Shown: positions 8,401 through 21,866, counted from the stretch's first letter. The stretch is DNA of 35,625 bases from Zelonia costaricensis (GCA_030849075.1 JASAOO010003280.1:1-35625), one strand, 5' to 3'. The notes: generated by a model from the sequence alone, not told the origin. Numbers and translations: made by a program.

Positions 8401-11400
8401 GGCGAGCTCGAGGGTGTGGGTGAAGCGCTCGTCGTGCAGCGAGACGGTGTCGACGACCGTGTTCGAGACCTTCAGGTGCGCCCGCATCCACTCCACCGCC
8501 TTGTTCGCCGGGTCGACGATGAGCGGGGTCTGCTCCGTGTCCAGCATTACGACGGCGTTCTCGAGGCTGAGCTCATCCGCTGGCAGCCCCTCCGACTTGT
8601 ACTGCAGCAGCTCGCCCTCGCTGCGCAGGAACTTGATCACGTCGAGCACCTCGGCGAAGCCCAGCCGGTCGCACCACGCCTTGAGGTGGCGCCGCCGGCC
8701 ATCCTCCGTCTCCTGGCCGAGGTACGTGAGGAACGCCGCCGCGACGAGGGCGCGCTTCGGCATGCTGTCGTTAGCCTCCCGAATCGCCACCGAGTCCGCG
8801 GCCCAGCGCCCCTTCTCGCCGCTGAGCTTGTCGAGCAGGTCCTTGGCCTTGCCGAGCTCCTCCTCGGCGGCCTTCAGCTTCGCGCGCAGCCGCTCCGCCT
8901 CCTTGCACTTCTCCGAGAAGCCCTCGCGCAGCTCCTTCACCTTGACGTCGATCTTCTTGAGCGTCTTCTGCAGCTGCTCCAGCTTCGCGGCGCCCTCGCG
9001 CTGGTGCGCCTCGAACTCGTCGAGCTGGTTCGTGAGGGGCGAGATGCGCTCCATGATGGACGAGTACTCCACCATCGCCTTCACCCACTCCGCCATCGGA
9101 GCCGCCGCGACGGAGGCGCGCTGGATCGTCTCCGCCTTGAAGAAGGACGCCCGGTCGCGCAGCAGCTTCTCGACGCGGCGCCGTATCTCGGGCGTCACCT
9201 TCTTCACGTCAAAGTCGAGAATGCGCTGCTTCGCGCCGCGCTCGCCGAGGAACTGCCGCATCGACTGCCACGACACGTCGTTGACGCCGAGCAGCGCGAG
9301 CACGCCCTCGAGCACGACGCGGATCGCCTCGGGCGGCGACGGCAGCGAGCGGATTTCGCTGAGCTGCTCGCTCCGAATCGAGCTCACGGCGTCGCGCGCG
9401 GCCTCCATCATGGGCTTGATGCTGCCCAGCTCCTCCTCGACCTTCGCGCGGTTCGCCGTGATGTGCGCCTGCTCCTCCTTCAGCTGCTCCTGCAGCGTTG
9501 CCGCCTCGTCGCGCTGCTCCTGCGACTCCTCCATGCTGCGCTGGATCTCGTTGAGCGCCTTGTCGGCGGCCTTCTGCATCCGCTCGACCTCCTTCTTTTT
9601 GTCCGCCACATCCCTCTTCACCTTCTCGACGCTCTCCTCCGCCTCCTTCAGCTTCGCCAAGCCCGCCTCGAGGCGCTCCGTCTTCTCCTTGCTCGAGTTG
9701 CTCTTCTTGACGAGAATGGCGCGGAAGGTGTTAAGCAGCACCTGCACGTCGTGCGGCGTCGACCGCTCTGCCATGCCCTCGTGAATCGCGTTGATCTCAC
9801 GGTGCACGTGGAAGCCCTTGTTCGCCGGGTTCGCCTCGAGCGCGGCGATCTCGTCGGCCAGGTAGGTCTTGCAGATCGTCTTGGTCATGTCCCCGCTCCA
9901 CGTCCCCATCCAGAGCAGCTCGCACTTGCTCATCAGCGCCGGGTTCGACTGCAGTCGGATCAGGAAGAGCTCGTGCCGGTGGTCCATCACGAGGGCGATG
10001 CGGAGGTTGCGCTGCAGTCGTTCGACAAAGTAGGCGTAGATGGCGCCCATGTGCCCGTCACTCGCCGCATCCTCGCGCATGCCGGAGAACATCGACTCCA
10101 TCTCCTCCTGCGTGAACAACCCGGGCACCTCGCCGCTGCTGAGCAGGCTGTTCACGTACTCCAGGAAGGTCTCGTCGACGATGTTGTGGTCCTCCATGAG
10201 GAGCACGAGCGGCGTGTTCTGCACCGTGGCCCGCTGGATGAGGCCGCGCAGGTCAAGGCGGAACTGCTTCAGGCTGTAGTCCTGCGTCATGTTCAACGAG
10301 GCCACCTCGCGGCGCTGCTGGTGCGCCGCCAGAAGAACGGCGTTGCGTCGACCTACGCCGGTGCTGCCGACCAGGACCAGGTGCCCGCCTGGACGGGCCA
10401 GCACGCGGTCCACGTATGTGATCCAGCACAGCACCTCGGGAATGAGCGGGACGTGGAGCTCCTTGAACTCGCGGCTGTACCGCAGCAAGCCACGCTCCGC
10501 CTCCTCGCGCACGTCGTCGTACTTCTTCTGCTCCAGCCGCAGCGACGCGCGCAGCCCCTTCGGTGCCGCCGCCGCCGCCGAACCAGCAGCCCCATCGGCG
10601 TCGTCCCCGGCCTTCGCCGCGTCCCCGGCCGGTGCCCCCGCAGCTGCCGCAGCACCACGTGCGCCCGCACCGCCCGCCTCCTCGTCAAACCACGTGACGA
10701 ACAGCGTGGAGAAGCGGTCCGCCTTTGCCGGCATCGCGTAGCCGATCGTGGCGAGCTGCTCCGAGAAGGTGCGCAGCGCCTGGCGGCGGTCCTCTGAGCG
10801 GGGCAGGCAGTCCGAGAAGATGCGCGTCGCCTCGTAGCCGAGCACGGCCGGCAGCGTCGTGCGGGTGTCGATGTGATAGAGGAGGACGTTGGTGACCCAC
10901 TTGGTGAGGTGGCGCGGGCTGAAGGAGAAGTGCGCGTACTCCTCGCCCTCGAACTGGCGGCGCACCTTGTCGTACACCTGCAGCATGAACTGGGCCAGCT
11001 GGGTGCCCTTCTCGTAGTCTTTGCCCTGCCCAATGTTCGTCTGCTTCAGCAGGCTGGCCCAGTAGGTGGCGTAGACCTGCACAAGACTCGGCCGAGACGG
11101 GTACGAGACGGTGACGATGCTGGCGAGGGCCAGCAGCCGCGGCGTGACGAGGTAGCGGCCAGCCGACGGGAGCGGGTTCATGCTGGCAACAATCTGCACC
11201 CGCTCCACCCCGACCCACTCCAGGTCCTGGTTGTAGAAGCCGTTGTAGAGGATCAGCTGCTGCAGGAAGGAGTGCAGCTCGACCGTGCCGTAGCGGTCCG
11301 CCTTGGGCAGGTTGACGTTCTTGAGAACAATGACGAGCCGCTCCCCCTCCCGCGGGCGGTACACCGGGCCGGCGTTGGTGTTGGCCAGCACGCACGACTG

Positions 11401-12427
11401 CTCGATCTTCTGGATGACGTGCGTCGAGTTAGTCTGGGCGCTGCAGTTGATGGTGGTGGCGCGCAGGGCTGGCAGTGTCGAGAAGACGTAGTCGAGCAGC
11501 GCCCCCTTCCCGCACCCCTCGGGGCCAACGAGAAAGAAGGGCTTGCACCCCTTGTCCGCCAGCAGCGGCTCCACGGTCGCCACCACGCGCTTCACCTCCA
11601 CCGTCTGCACCACCGGCGCCCGACCCGCCAGCAGCTCGGCCGGCGTAATCACGGTCGACAGGTCCGCCGTGAACTCGACGCCGCGGCGCAGCTTGTCGTC
11701 CCAGTAGGTGTCAAAGGGCCGGCTGTCGGCGCACGGCTTCTGGTCCATGGTGGAGTAGACCCACGCCGCCAGCTTCGCCGCCCCGCCGGTGTTCAGGCAG
11801 GCGCACAGGCCGCGTACGAGCGAGTAGGCGAAGTCCTGCGCGTTCTTGGCAAGCATGACGTGCAGGAGGCAGGTGCGCAGCAGCCCCATGCGCGTCGTCG
11901 CCACGGAGAAGTCGTTGAGGCGCTGCGCCTCGTCGATGGCGGCGAAGACGTACTTGAGGATGAGCGGGCGCACCACGTTCTTGGTGTGCAGCGACTTGAA
12001 CGCCATGGCGGACTCGACCACCGCCTCGAGCTGCACGTCCTTCTCGGAGAAGAAGAGCACGCCCATGCGCGAGACCGTCGCCGGCGACGCGTACTCGAGG
12101 CTGTGCGTTTCGAATATGAAGTTCACGTTCGCGCCAAACTGAATGCGGACGCCGTTCGGCATCGTCAGCAGCTTGTTATCGTCCAGCACGGAGTTGAGCG
12201 ACTCGATCCACTCCGGGTCGATGTCGCCGTCGCACAGCACCCACGGCCGCGCCTCCTTGGGCTGCTTCACAACGTCGCGGGCGGCCGCGGTGAGGACGCC
12301 GTCGTACCACTCGCGGGTGTCGGTGTCCATGTAGCCGAGCAGGCGGCGCCGCGGCATAGCCTTGGGGTTCATGACGTGCATCGGCACGGTAATGTTCATC
12401 GTCTGCAGCGCCTTGCGCAGGATGTTG

Positions 12428-12459
<32 letters not shown>

Positions 12460-15400
12460 CACCAACACGACGCCGGTGCGCTGCTGCAGGGCTTCGTAGA
12501 GCTGCAGCACTTTCTTCTGCTGCGCCGTAATGGGCTGCAGGCCGAGCGACTTGACCGCACCCGCCACCGCCGCCTCGAGCTCCTTGTACGTGATGTCGCG
12601 CGACTCGGCGCCCGGAAAGATGTCCCGCAGCAGTCCCTCAAAGACGCGCGCGTCGTCGAAAGTGAGCTTGCTGACGGTATTGATGTTCAGCGACTGCAGC
12701 ACGAGCTCGGCCTCGTCCTTCTCCGTGGGCGACTTGCCCGGGTGCTCCTTCTTCCAGCGCTGCACCAGCGTGCCGCCGAGTCGCAGCACCGCCTTGAGGG
12801 GGCGCAGGCCCCAGTCGTAGTGCTGCTGCCGGCTCATGAGCTGGCCGCAGAGGCGGTAGAGCGCGACGATGCTCTTGGCCAGCGTGCGAGCGTGCGTGAA
12901 GCCCTCGGAGAAGAGCATCGTGGAGGTGATCAGCTCGTTGTCTGGCACGCTCATCGCCACCTCGCGGAAGAGCTGCTTCAGGTTGTCCGGCAGCTTGGTG
13001 CGGCCGCCGTAGCCCTTGCCAGCGGGGTTGAGCGTCACGAAGATTCCCGCGTTCGCGTTGACCGTAATCTCCGAGTTGAGCAGCATGCAGTTCCGCTCGC
13101 CGCTCTTCAGCGCCTGCTGGATGACCTGGATCATCTGCGAGATGGCGGACAGCTGGTCAATCTTGAGGCGGTTGAACTCGTCGAAGCAGCCCCACGCGCC
13201 GCACTTCACGATGCCGACGAAGATGCGGCCCATCGCCTTGAAGTCGATGCCCTCGTCACAGTTGAAGACGAGCACCTGCCGCCCCATCGCCGAGCCGAGT
13301 GCCTTGACGGACTCGGTCTTGCCCGTGCCGGCCGGTCCGTACGGGTTGCCGCCGTAGCCGAGGTTCATGCCCTTGGTGAGCACGAGGTAGCAGCGGTCCG
13401 TCAGCGGCGTGTGCACCAGCTTCGCAGCGTTGCCCTGATACTCGTACGTGTAGTCGAACGTGGTGTCCGCCATGTGCACGGAGCAGTGATGCTTGCCGTC
13501 GGCCGACATGCTGTACCGCAGCTGCTTCTTCCACCACCACTCGTCGACGCTACGCACGCCGCGCTCCATCAGCAGCTCCACCACCTCGGTGTTGTGAATC
13601 GTGTCGAGGACCAGGGCCTTCACCTTGAGCACGTCCACCACCTCGAGCTTCGGCACGAGCGCCGTGAGCCGCTCCAGCCGCTGCCGCAGCGACACGAGCA
13701 GCAGCTTCAGCGACTGTGCGGCGATCGCCTCCTCGGCCTCGCGCGCGAAGTGAAGGGCTTGTGCAACCTGCAGGATCTGCGATGGGTACTGCATCACGCT
13801 CTCCCTTGCCGTCGCGTCCGGCTGCGCGGCGCAGCTGACGAGCAGCTCGTGCAGCGTCTTCTGCATGCTGGAGTCGAGCGCCAGCAGCCAGTCCTCGACG
13901 TCGTTGCTTGTGATGGAGACGGGGCTGTGCAGCGCCACCTTCTCGTGGTCGGCGCTGATCATGTGCGTGATGGCCGTGTTGTCGGGGCTGAAGGCGACGG
14001 CGTGAATGCCCATGAACAGCTTCTTGAGGTGGGCCTGGATGACGGACGGGTTCTGGCTGTGGCCGAGCATCTCGAGCAGGTCCTCGTCGCTGATGAAGTA
14101 GAAGCGCGGCAGCTTGCCTCGCTTCGCCTCGAGGAACTCGATGAGTGACTTCTGGCAGCGCTCGATCTGCTCCAGGATGCCTTTGAGCTTCTCGTTGACG
14201 TCCATCTGATTCGCAAGCGACATCACCCGCGGGTCCGCCTCGATCTCGCGCAGGATGCTGACAAACTCCTTGTCGACGCGCTTGAAGCGGGCCTGCTCGT
14301 GCGGCAGGGCGCCGCGGGCAAAGATCGGCTCGAGGTAGGCCCAGCGGCGCTGGATGCTGTTGAGCAGCGTGAGGCTCTGCGAGAGCGCGATCAGCTTCGA
14401 CTCCCACCCCGTCGCCTCGTCGGCGAAGTGCACAAAGAAGGGGCTGTCCTTGAGCGAGTTGACAAGGGCCTGGTTGTCGCTCACCTGCGTCATGATCTCC
14501 TTCCAGTCCGTGATGAGCCGCACCTTGCTGGCGCTCTCGCTCGGCGCGGTTAGCGTGAACTGGGCCTCGAGCGCCCACTTGCGCATGTCCTGCAGGGCCT
14601 CACGCAGCTGGATCTCGCCATGCGCCCGGGCGTGCAGGTGCTTCACCTCCTCCTCCTTCGCCAGCAGCGCGGCGTAGTGATCGAGGATGATGCCAAACGT
14701 CAGGCTCGTGCTGGTCGTCTCCTTGGGAATCCCCAGCAGACGGAACAGCTCGTTCCAGTGCTCCGTCATCCAGCCCTCCCCGCGCACGAACTTCAGCAGC
14801 GGCGCCACGTTCGCCCAGTCCGTGATGAGGTTGAGCAGGTAGGAGGCGATCGGGTTGCTGCTGCCGCTTCTCACCGCTGCGCCCGCAGCACCAGCGTCGC
14901 CACCACCCGCGCCGCCGGCCTTGCCGTTGGCCTCCTTGTCGCTCTCCTTCATCTTCTTGTTCAGCGTCGTGCGCCACTCCTTGCAGAAGTCCTCGAACTG
15001 GAAGGTGTGCGAGCGGAAGGTGAGCCAGTCCTCGCCGCGCAGCTTGCCGAGCTGCTCTTCGAAGGTGTCGTAGAGGGCCCAGTTCGAGCTCGTCGCCTGC
15101 ACGTCCTTCTTTGTGTCGCGCAGCACGCCGAAGACAGGCTTCACCTGGCCGAAGAACTCGCACTTCAGCTCGAGCTCCTTGGCCTGGGCCTCGAGGTCCT
15201 GCAGGTCGTGGAGCTGATCCTTGAGCGACGGCAGCAGCTTCTGAATCGTCTTCGTCTCCTTCTCCAGGAAGGAGCGCATGAGCTGCGCCTTCTGCCGCTT
15301 CCACCCATCCGCAAAGCGCTGCTCGTCCTTCAGGAAGCGCTGGATGAGGCCGTTGAGGGAGACCCGCATCTTGGCCACCGCGGCGTCCATCACCTTGGTG

Positions 15401-18400
15401 TGCGACGACATCGCGTCGCGCAGGTGATCCCAGCGGGCGCGGGTGGCGGCGATGTCGAGCGACGCGCCGGCCTGGTTGCGCAGCTCCTTGTTCTGCTCCA
15501 GCACCGCCTCCAGCTTCTTCTCGTACTGCCCAATCTGCGCCAGCGACTCCTTGTACCGCTTGTTCGCCTCGCCAACCTCGTCCATCGTGGTCGGCTGCCG
15601 CTCCACAATGTTCGACACGCGCAGCACGAACTCATCGATCTCGTTCAGCGAGGTCTGGATGTGGCGCCGCACGCCGTTGAGCAGGGCCTCCTCGAGGCGG
15701 TGGAGGTGCTCCTCGATGCTGGCCCGCACCGGCACGGTGCTGATGGCGAAGCAGTCGATCTTCATGACGTCCTCGATCTTGCTCATCTTCTCGCGGTGCT
15801 CCTCTACGGTGCGGAAGCCCTGGCTGATCTGCCCGCCCATCTTCTCCATCCAGGCATCCGCGATGGAGTCGAGGTCTGGCGAGCCGTTGATGCCGCACAG
15901 GCCGACGACGATGTGCGAGCGGAACGCCTTGCGCACGCGGCTGAGCTTCGCGAAGAGCTCGATGGCCTTGGTGTGCACCGTGATAATGCGGTCGTTGTTC
16001 GTCAGCGGCATGAGGGGGTAGAGCTCGTAGGCGCTGTTGGCGTCCTGCCGCTTCGCCTGCAGGCCACGGAAGCGCAGCGGCACACTGACAAACTCGCGCA
16101 GCTTCACGTAGTAGGCCTCGCGGATCGCCTCGAAGCTGGGCTTGAAGAAGACCACGCCCTGCTTCAGCACGAGCTCCACCTTGAACTCCGTCATCTCCTC
16201 GTGCAGGCTCTCCAGGCCGCGGCGGTACTGGTACTCCAGCGCCTTGTAGATCTGCCCATCCCAGTGCCGGCGCCAGTCGTCGTGGTCGGCGAGGTGCTGC
16301 TTGGCCAGGAAGTCCTCCATGCGGCTGCGCAGGTCGTCGACCGTCACGCGCCACCGGTCCATCCGGGAGGTCAAGTCGACGTCCATGAGGGCGATGACGT
16401 GCTGGCCAAACTCCTCGTGAAAGCGGCGGACGTGGCGGTTCACGTTGCTGAGCGCCTCGATGGTGTTCTGGAAGCGCAGGTTGATGCCCTCCAGCTCCTG
16501 GAAGTTCGCCGCCGCCACCGCACGGCGCGCCGTGTCGGCGTAGAGCACCTGCGAGATGCTCTTCTCAATGACCGGCACAAGCATGCGGCGCGTGCACGGA
16601 AGGATCTGGGCCATGACGGTGTTGTGGTTGGCCACGCACTGCTGCGTGCGCAGCGCGGCGGCGGTGAGTTGCTCGCAGGCCCGGATCGTGCTCTCCGCCG
16701 CCGCGCTCAGCCGCCACGCCGGCGGCGAACCCGCCGCTGCCGAGCTCGCCGGCGAGACCGACTCGTGCGTCGACGCGCTGCCGCGGCGGCCCCTGACGTG
16801 GTACTGCTCCTCCCCCTGCCGCACCTCCGCGTCGGTCAGCCACGCGCGCACGTTGCGCACCTCCTGCATGAACTTGCGCAGCGACGGGTGCACGGTGCAG
16901 GTGAGGACGTACGGGTGCTGCTGCCGCCGCTGCGCGTCCTCGAGTTTCGCGACGACAACGCCGTCCTGCAGGTCGAGCATCTTCTTCGCCGTCGACTCCA
17001 CCCACGTCCCCCACTCCTTCATCGTGGCCCCCTCCTCCTGCGTCGCCTTCGCAATCAGCTCGTGCGCGTGCGCCGTCACCGTCTCCGCCAGCACGTCGGC
17101 CGCGCCGAAGACACGCACGGCGTCGTCGGGCACCATGACACACTCGGCAACGCAGCCCTTCGCGGCACGCAGCTTCTGCAGCGGCGTCGTCGCGCGGCGG
17201 CCGTTGTTCTCGAAGCGGGCGTACGTGCGGTTGAGCTGCTCCACGAAGAAGTTCGCCACGGCGTCCATCTCACGTGCCACGGCATCGCGAATGCCCTCGC
17301 GGCGCAGCAGGGCGCCGTGCTGCCGCAGCTGCCGCACCTGGACGTCGGTAAGAGGGCCGGAGGGGAAGAGCTGCTTGACGCGGCTGCGCAGCGTGGGCTC
17401 GGCAAAGGAGAACTCCTTTTCAAACTTCGCCACCCGCGCCTCCCACGTCGCCGCCGCGACGCCGCGCATGTCCACCGCGTTGACGTCAGCGAAGATGCGC
17501 TCGGGCTGCAGCGCCGCCGGGACAGCTTCCCGCAGCGCCTGCACGCTTGCCAGCGTCTCGCGGATGCGTAGGACGGTGTACAGGCGACGCGAGAAGGCGT
17601 CGAAGCTCTCGTCGTGAAACATGCCGCCCTCCCACTGCACCCAGTCCTGCCGCACCAGCTGCGCCACGCTGCGGTTCCACCGCTTGCAAAGGTTCACGGC
17701 GGTGTTCAGCTCCGCCTCTGGCATGCGCCACGGCGCGCGCCAGTCCGGGCCATAGAGCTCCACCTGGCCGCGCAAGTACTCGCGCAGGTCGCCAGAGACG
17801 ATGCTGAGCAGCGACAGAGTCGTGACCTTCACGCGATCGGTGTTCGAGACGCGGTTCTCGTTCCAGTAGTGCGCCAGCGCGCGGTGCACCGTGGCCAGCA
17901 CCTCGGACGCCTCTGACAGGTTGAACGCCTTGGAGCGCCACGCGGCGGGCAGCTCGCTCTCGACGGAGCTCCCGGCGTTCAGCGCTAGCGCCTGCGCCCA
18001 CGCCCGGGTGTCGACCCACACTTTCGCCAGCTCCCCTTCCGGCAACTTCAGCGCGCTGTACGAGTTCTGCAGCATGGACGCGTTCAGACTCGGCAGCCCG
18101 TCGGCGCCCATCGAGCCAATCGCGGCCGCCGGGGCGCCGCTCTGCGCGCTCGCCTTCGTCGACCGCGGCGCACGTGGCTCATCGTCACCGAAGGGCTCCG
18201 TGCCGTTGTGGTTGTCTCGGCGATCGTCGTCGTCGTCGTCATCAGCGTGGTCGTCGGCGGCGATATTTGCACCCGCGTCGGCGGCCGTGATGGCCGCGCC
18301 GACCTCTGCCTCTGAGACGATGGCAGACGTGGTGCGGGAGAAGGCCTTGATGCAGACGGCGCCCTGCAGCACGACGTCGCAGCGTACACCCTGCGGGCAC

Positions 18401-18864
18401 AGCAGCGCGGGGAAGTTGACGACGGCGCGGGCGCCGTGCTTCGCCTCGGCGACCACGTCCTCATACAGCGTCTCCACCATCGCCACCACCCCGGGGGCGT
18501 TGGGCAGCGCGTCCACGCCGCCGTCCCCGCTCGCGTCGCCACCGTCTGCGCCGCCAAGGGCGATGCCGGCCTTGCGCAGCAGCTTTGCGAACGGCACGCT
18601 CTTGTCCGCCAGCTTGCCGAAGTGGGTTTCATCCGATTCGCCTGCGAGCCGCACTGTGGCGACGCGGCTGCCTGTGATGTCGCGCACGAGCGCGTTGCAC
18701 AGCGCCTGCACCTCGGTCTCGAGTTTCGTGTCAGCACCCAGCGGCGCGAAGGAGAGCAGCAGCCAGCCGTCGCCGCGACGGGACTGTACATTGCCACACC
18801 GGATGTGGAAGTGGCGCTGCGCCGTGCTGGCCAGCTGCGACTCGACCGAGACAAGACCTGCCAT
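5452..18864 (-). CDS. DHC2: Cytoplasmic dynein-2 (IFT dynein) heavy chain, full length
   Basis: 4470 residues, the motor subunit that drives retrograde intraflagellar transport. The tail (~1-1250) and linker precede six AAA modules. P-loops are GPAGTGKT (AAA1, ~1842), GPSGSGKS (AAA2, ~2135), GPEGCGKG (AAA3, ~2447) and GSTGVGRR (AAA4, ~2831). AAA1 continues NCDEGIDFK and the Walker B GAWGCFDEFNRL. The stalk coiled coil (~3060-3350) flanks a microtubule-binding tip (~3170-3260, LSEIRSLPSPPEAIR ... RASVAAAPMAEWV). AAA5, AAA6 and the C-terminal domain run to YLMSV. The GRR form of AAA4 and GKG form of AAA3 are shared with DYNC2H1, which with the collinear tail separates this from dynein-1 and axonemal chains. 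Low-complexity insertions lie near 204-221 (Asp-rich), 690-717, 1311-1337 and 2729-2769 (Ala/Gly-rich). Trypanosomatids carry two DHC2 paralogues; which this is cannot be told. No frameshift seen. Confidence 0.96.
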
Positions 18865-19092
18865 CGTCGACGCCCCGTTATCTTTTCTTTCTTTACCTTT
18901 CCCTGTGCGGCCCCGATCCGTGAGTGGGGGGGGGTGGAGGTGAGGGTGGGGGGGTCTTGCACGTGGGCTTTTGTTGCGGCGGCGGTACCTCCCCTAACGG
19001 CTGCACACCGCGGCGGGCCAAGAGACGAAGACGAAGACACACAGAAAAACAAGGTCGAGCACGTGAACGGCACACGCCCCGCAGAGAAGAGA

Positions 19093-19156
19093 CTCGAACA
19101 CCGAGAATAAAGAACGCGAGAACGAGAAAGGAAGAGGGGCAGGAGGGGGGGGGGGG
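19093..19156 (-). promoter_or_regulatory. Polypyrimidine tract and candidate SL acceptor of DHC2
   Basis: On the - strand a C12 run followed by CTCCTGCCCCTCTTCCTTTC and more T/C-rich sequence (19156 down to about 19105) precedes the first AG at 19094-19093. The 5' UTR would be about 228 nt to the ATG at 18864. The choice of AG is inferred. Confidence 0.45.
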
Positions 19157-20404
19157 CAAGCCCGGTCTATACAAGATGGGGAGAATCAAAACACAAGACG
19201 TAGAAAATGGCGTGGAGAAGGCAATGCGAGCGCATGAACAGAGCTTACGTAGATGCTACACGCGCACCGTAGAGCCCACGCAATAGCCGACACGTGTGCG
19301 CGAGCCTATTTGTGTGTGTGTGTGTCAGTGTGTGCAGCCGGAGGCGTGGGGGGGGGTGTCGTCACACGGCAGACACGCTCCACTGCGGTTCAGTTCAGCA
19401 AAAAAGCAACAACCAGGAGACAACAGGAGAGCAGCACAGTGCAGCACGAGGTTTGTGACTTGATCCTGTCAACACCAGAAGAGAAAGAGGCGTTGACGGC
19501 CACGTCGTCGACTGCGACAGCTCCCAAGCTTCAGCCAACAACAGAAAAGAAAAGCGCGACAGCTCTACACAGCACAGTGGGGGATGCAGGTCGAACTGGA
19601 AGGGTGGGAAGGAGGGGGGGGGGGGCTGCTGTGCGCGCACACTCACGATCGTGGCAGCGGTACACAGAAGGCGGGAAACGGAGGAGGACGGGGTGGGGGG
19701 AGGGGTGCGGAGCGGCACGCACACACCCGAGGAGAATGGAGTGCTCAAAGCCGGGGACTCTGCAAGTATAAGATGCCACTCCTCTCACAGACGCTCCGCC
19801 TCAATCTTGTATTTCTCTGCCCTGACGTGTTGTGCGGACAGCGATGTGCGTCTGTCCCGGTCGGGGTGCGAGTCCACAGCCAGCGATGCACGAAGAGGAA
19901 GTGTGAGAACAAAGGCAAAAACAACACCGAGAAGCAAGCCAGGTGCAGTACGCTCCAGTGTACTTCAAAAGGTACTGCGACGTGCTCAGAGCATACGGTG
20001 AAACGCAAACGTGTGTATGTGTGTGAGTGTGTGAGTGTGTGTGTGTGTCGCGAGGTGTGACGCGTACACAGAAGAAGGTGGGCAGTGGGGAAGGCGATAA
20101 AGCGACGGAGAGAAGAGCTGCAAATGGAACACAACTACATACGCGCGGGTGCTGTGGCAGCGGCTAATGTGCGGTGATGCGTACAAGTGTGTGAATTGAC
20201 ACGTTTCCGTGCCCGCGCACGAGCATGACCGTCATCATCGTGGAACTGGCCGGCGCTCAGGTCCCAGATTCAAACACGCTCGCGGCAAACCGGCGTCAGC
20301 CGGCGGCTTGGCGTGTGTCGACGGCAAGTGCAGGGGACAAACATGCGTGGGCGCGCCGCTGTCAAACACTCTTCTCCCTTTTCACATCACGCGTGCTTGT
20401 GAAC

Positions 20405-20421
20405 GAGAGAGAGAGAGAGAG
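20405..20421. repeat. GA microsatellite
   Basis: GAGAGAGAGAGAGAG tract on the + strand in the TBCCD1-DHC2 spacer, reading as a CT tract in the - strand transcript. It could act as a weak pyrimidine tract; no function is shown. Confidence 0.8.
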
Positions 20422-21570
20422 TCACACATACACGCACACACGCAAGGTAAGCGCGTGTGCACTCCTGTTCACCTTTGATGGCTTATGGGTTGTGGCGCTT
20501 GCTCAGCTTCTTTTCTAGCCCGCTACCCCTCTTTGCTGAACGCGGTGCGGCAGCGATGAAGGGGCGACGACGATGGGGGAGGGAGGCGGGGGGTGGGGGG
20601 AGGGAGGGGGAACGCACGCACGCAGACACAGATGCAGGCGCTGCCCTGCCTTTCTTCAGCAACTGCCAGCGCAGAAGTTGGAAGAGAGGGAGTGGGCAGA
20701 GAAGATGGGTAGCTGGAACGCGGAGCAACAGCTAGAGGGAAGTGGTCGATGAAAAACGCGGTGTATGTCGGTGGACGCATGTACAGCGCCAGCAAAGCCA
20801 AGCAAAGAGGAAAACAGACAGCGAAGAAGGTGCGCAGCGGGTTGTGCCCGCGAGTTTGATGCGCAACGCTGCGAGACGAAGGTGGAAGGGATGCTAGTGA
20901 AACGGAAGGAGGGGTGAAAGGTGAAGAAGTAGCAAAAGGGAGAGAGAAAGCAAGAGCCCGGCAACGCCCCGCCCTCCTCTGCTGCTGGTGCTCCGGCGCG
21001 GCCACACATGTTTCCCCAACCCCCCTCTCCGCACCTGTTCGACAGACACACACACACACTACGATGCACACGTAGAAAGGAAGGCAACGTACCTCGCGTT
21101 CTCCTCCTTCCCCACGCACCCCCCCCACACCTAGGCGGACAAACAGGCATGCGTAATACAGCATCGCTCCGTCAGCAGCCACGAGGTGGGCGGAAACTCG
21201 AGACGGCGCAACAAGACGGCGGTCGAGGCCACCGCTCTCCACCGTTCCCACAGATGCGGCGTCGCCTCGGTTTCAGCCTAATGCCATCTTCCTCTTTCCA
21301 TCACACCCAGCTCCGCGCACCCGTCTCACGGCGAGCGCCCGGATGTCCGCTAGAGCGAAAAACAAAAAGCGGTGCGCGAGGCCCGGAGCGGCGTCGCGCT
21401 GCACCCACGCGCACACGAATCTGGCGCTCCTCCTCCCCCTCCTCCTCCTCACCCAAGCGCTCCTACCAGATGCAAGACGGTGGGAAGAGGTCTATCAAGG
21501 CCATGCAGATCACTCGCACTGCCCCCCTCCCTCCCTCCGGCAACACGCGAAGTTGAGCAACATTCACACC

Positions 21571-21592
21571 CACACACACACACACACACACA
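21571..21592. repeat. (CA)11 microsatellite
   Basis: Eleven CA units on the + strand, about 280 nt past the TBCCD1 stop, reading as (TG)n in that gene's 3' UTR. Confidence 0.9.
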
Positions 21593-21866
21593 CTCGCAGG
21601 AATGCACACAGTACAGAGGGACACAGAAAAGAACAAAAACAAACGAGAGAACGAAACCACACACCCGGCTCGCCGCTGCAGCCGCGCGTTGTGTCTAGGG
21701 GAGAGAGCAGCACCACGACAAGATGGAGACCACCAGGCACAGAGGGGGGGGGGGTGACAGAGGCGCGCAACACCATAGGTGTGTGTGTTTGGGCGTATGC
21801 AGGCAACGTGCACCCACTGCACCGTCGAGGTTTGCGCAGTGCCACCCACGCACACGCACCTGCGCG

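Larger units (their letters stand above)
18865..21866 (-). other. Long non-coding spacer between TBCCD1 and DHC2
   Basis: About 3.0 kb without a convincing gene. On the - strand it should be TBCCD1 3' UTR followed by the DHC2 5' region. Contents: poly-G runs on the + strand (19146-19156, 19613-19624, 21747-21756), GT repeats (19309-19324, 20009-20048), GA repeat (20405-20421) and an (AC)n tract (21571-21592). Open frames here translate to runs of Cys/Val, His/Thr, Arg/Gly or Pro/Ser, typical of microsatellite read-through. Confidence 0.7.

Noticed and set aside
9942..9960. GGTTCGACTGC resembling a tRNA B box
   Set aside because: Lies inside dynein coding sequence, deviates from the consensus and has no partner A box or cloverleaf.
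7630..17571. Very long + strand open frames (7630-10797, 10873-14148, 14620-17571) opposite the dynein gene
   Set aside because: Their translations are Leu/Arg/His-rich mirror products of GC-rich codons on the opposite strand; the - strand frame is an unambiguous dynein-2 heavy chain.
20523..21251. 242-codon - strand frame in the TBCCD1-DHC2 spacer
   Set aside because: Includes read-through of microsatellites (VCVCVC) and Pro/Ser runs; no pattern of a conserved protein.
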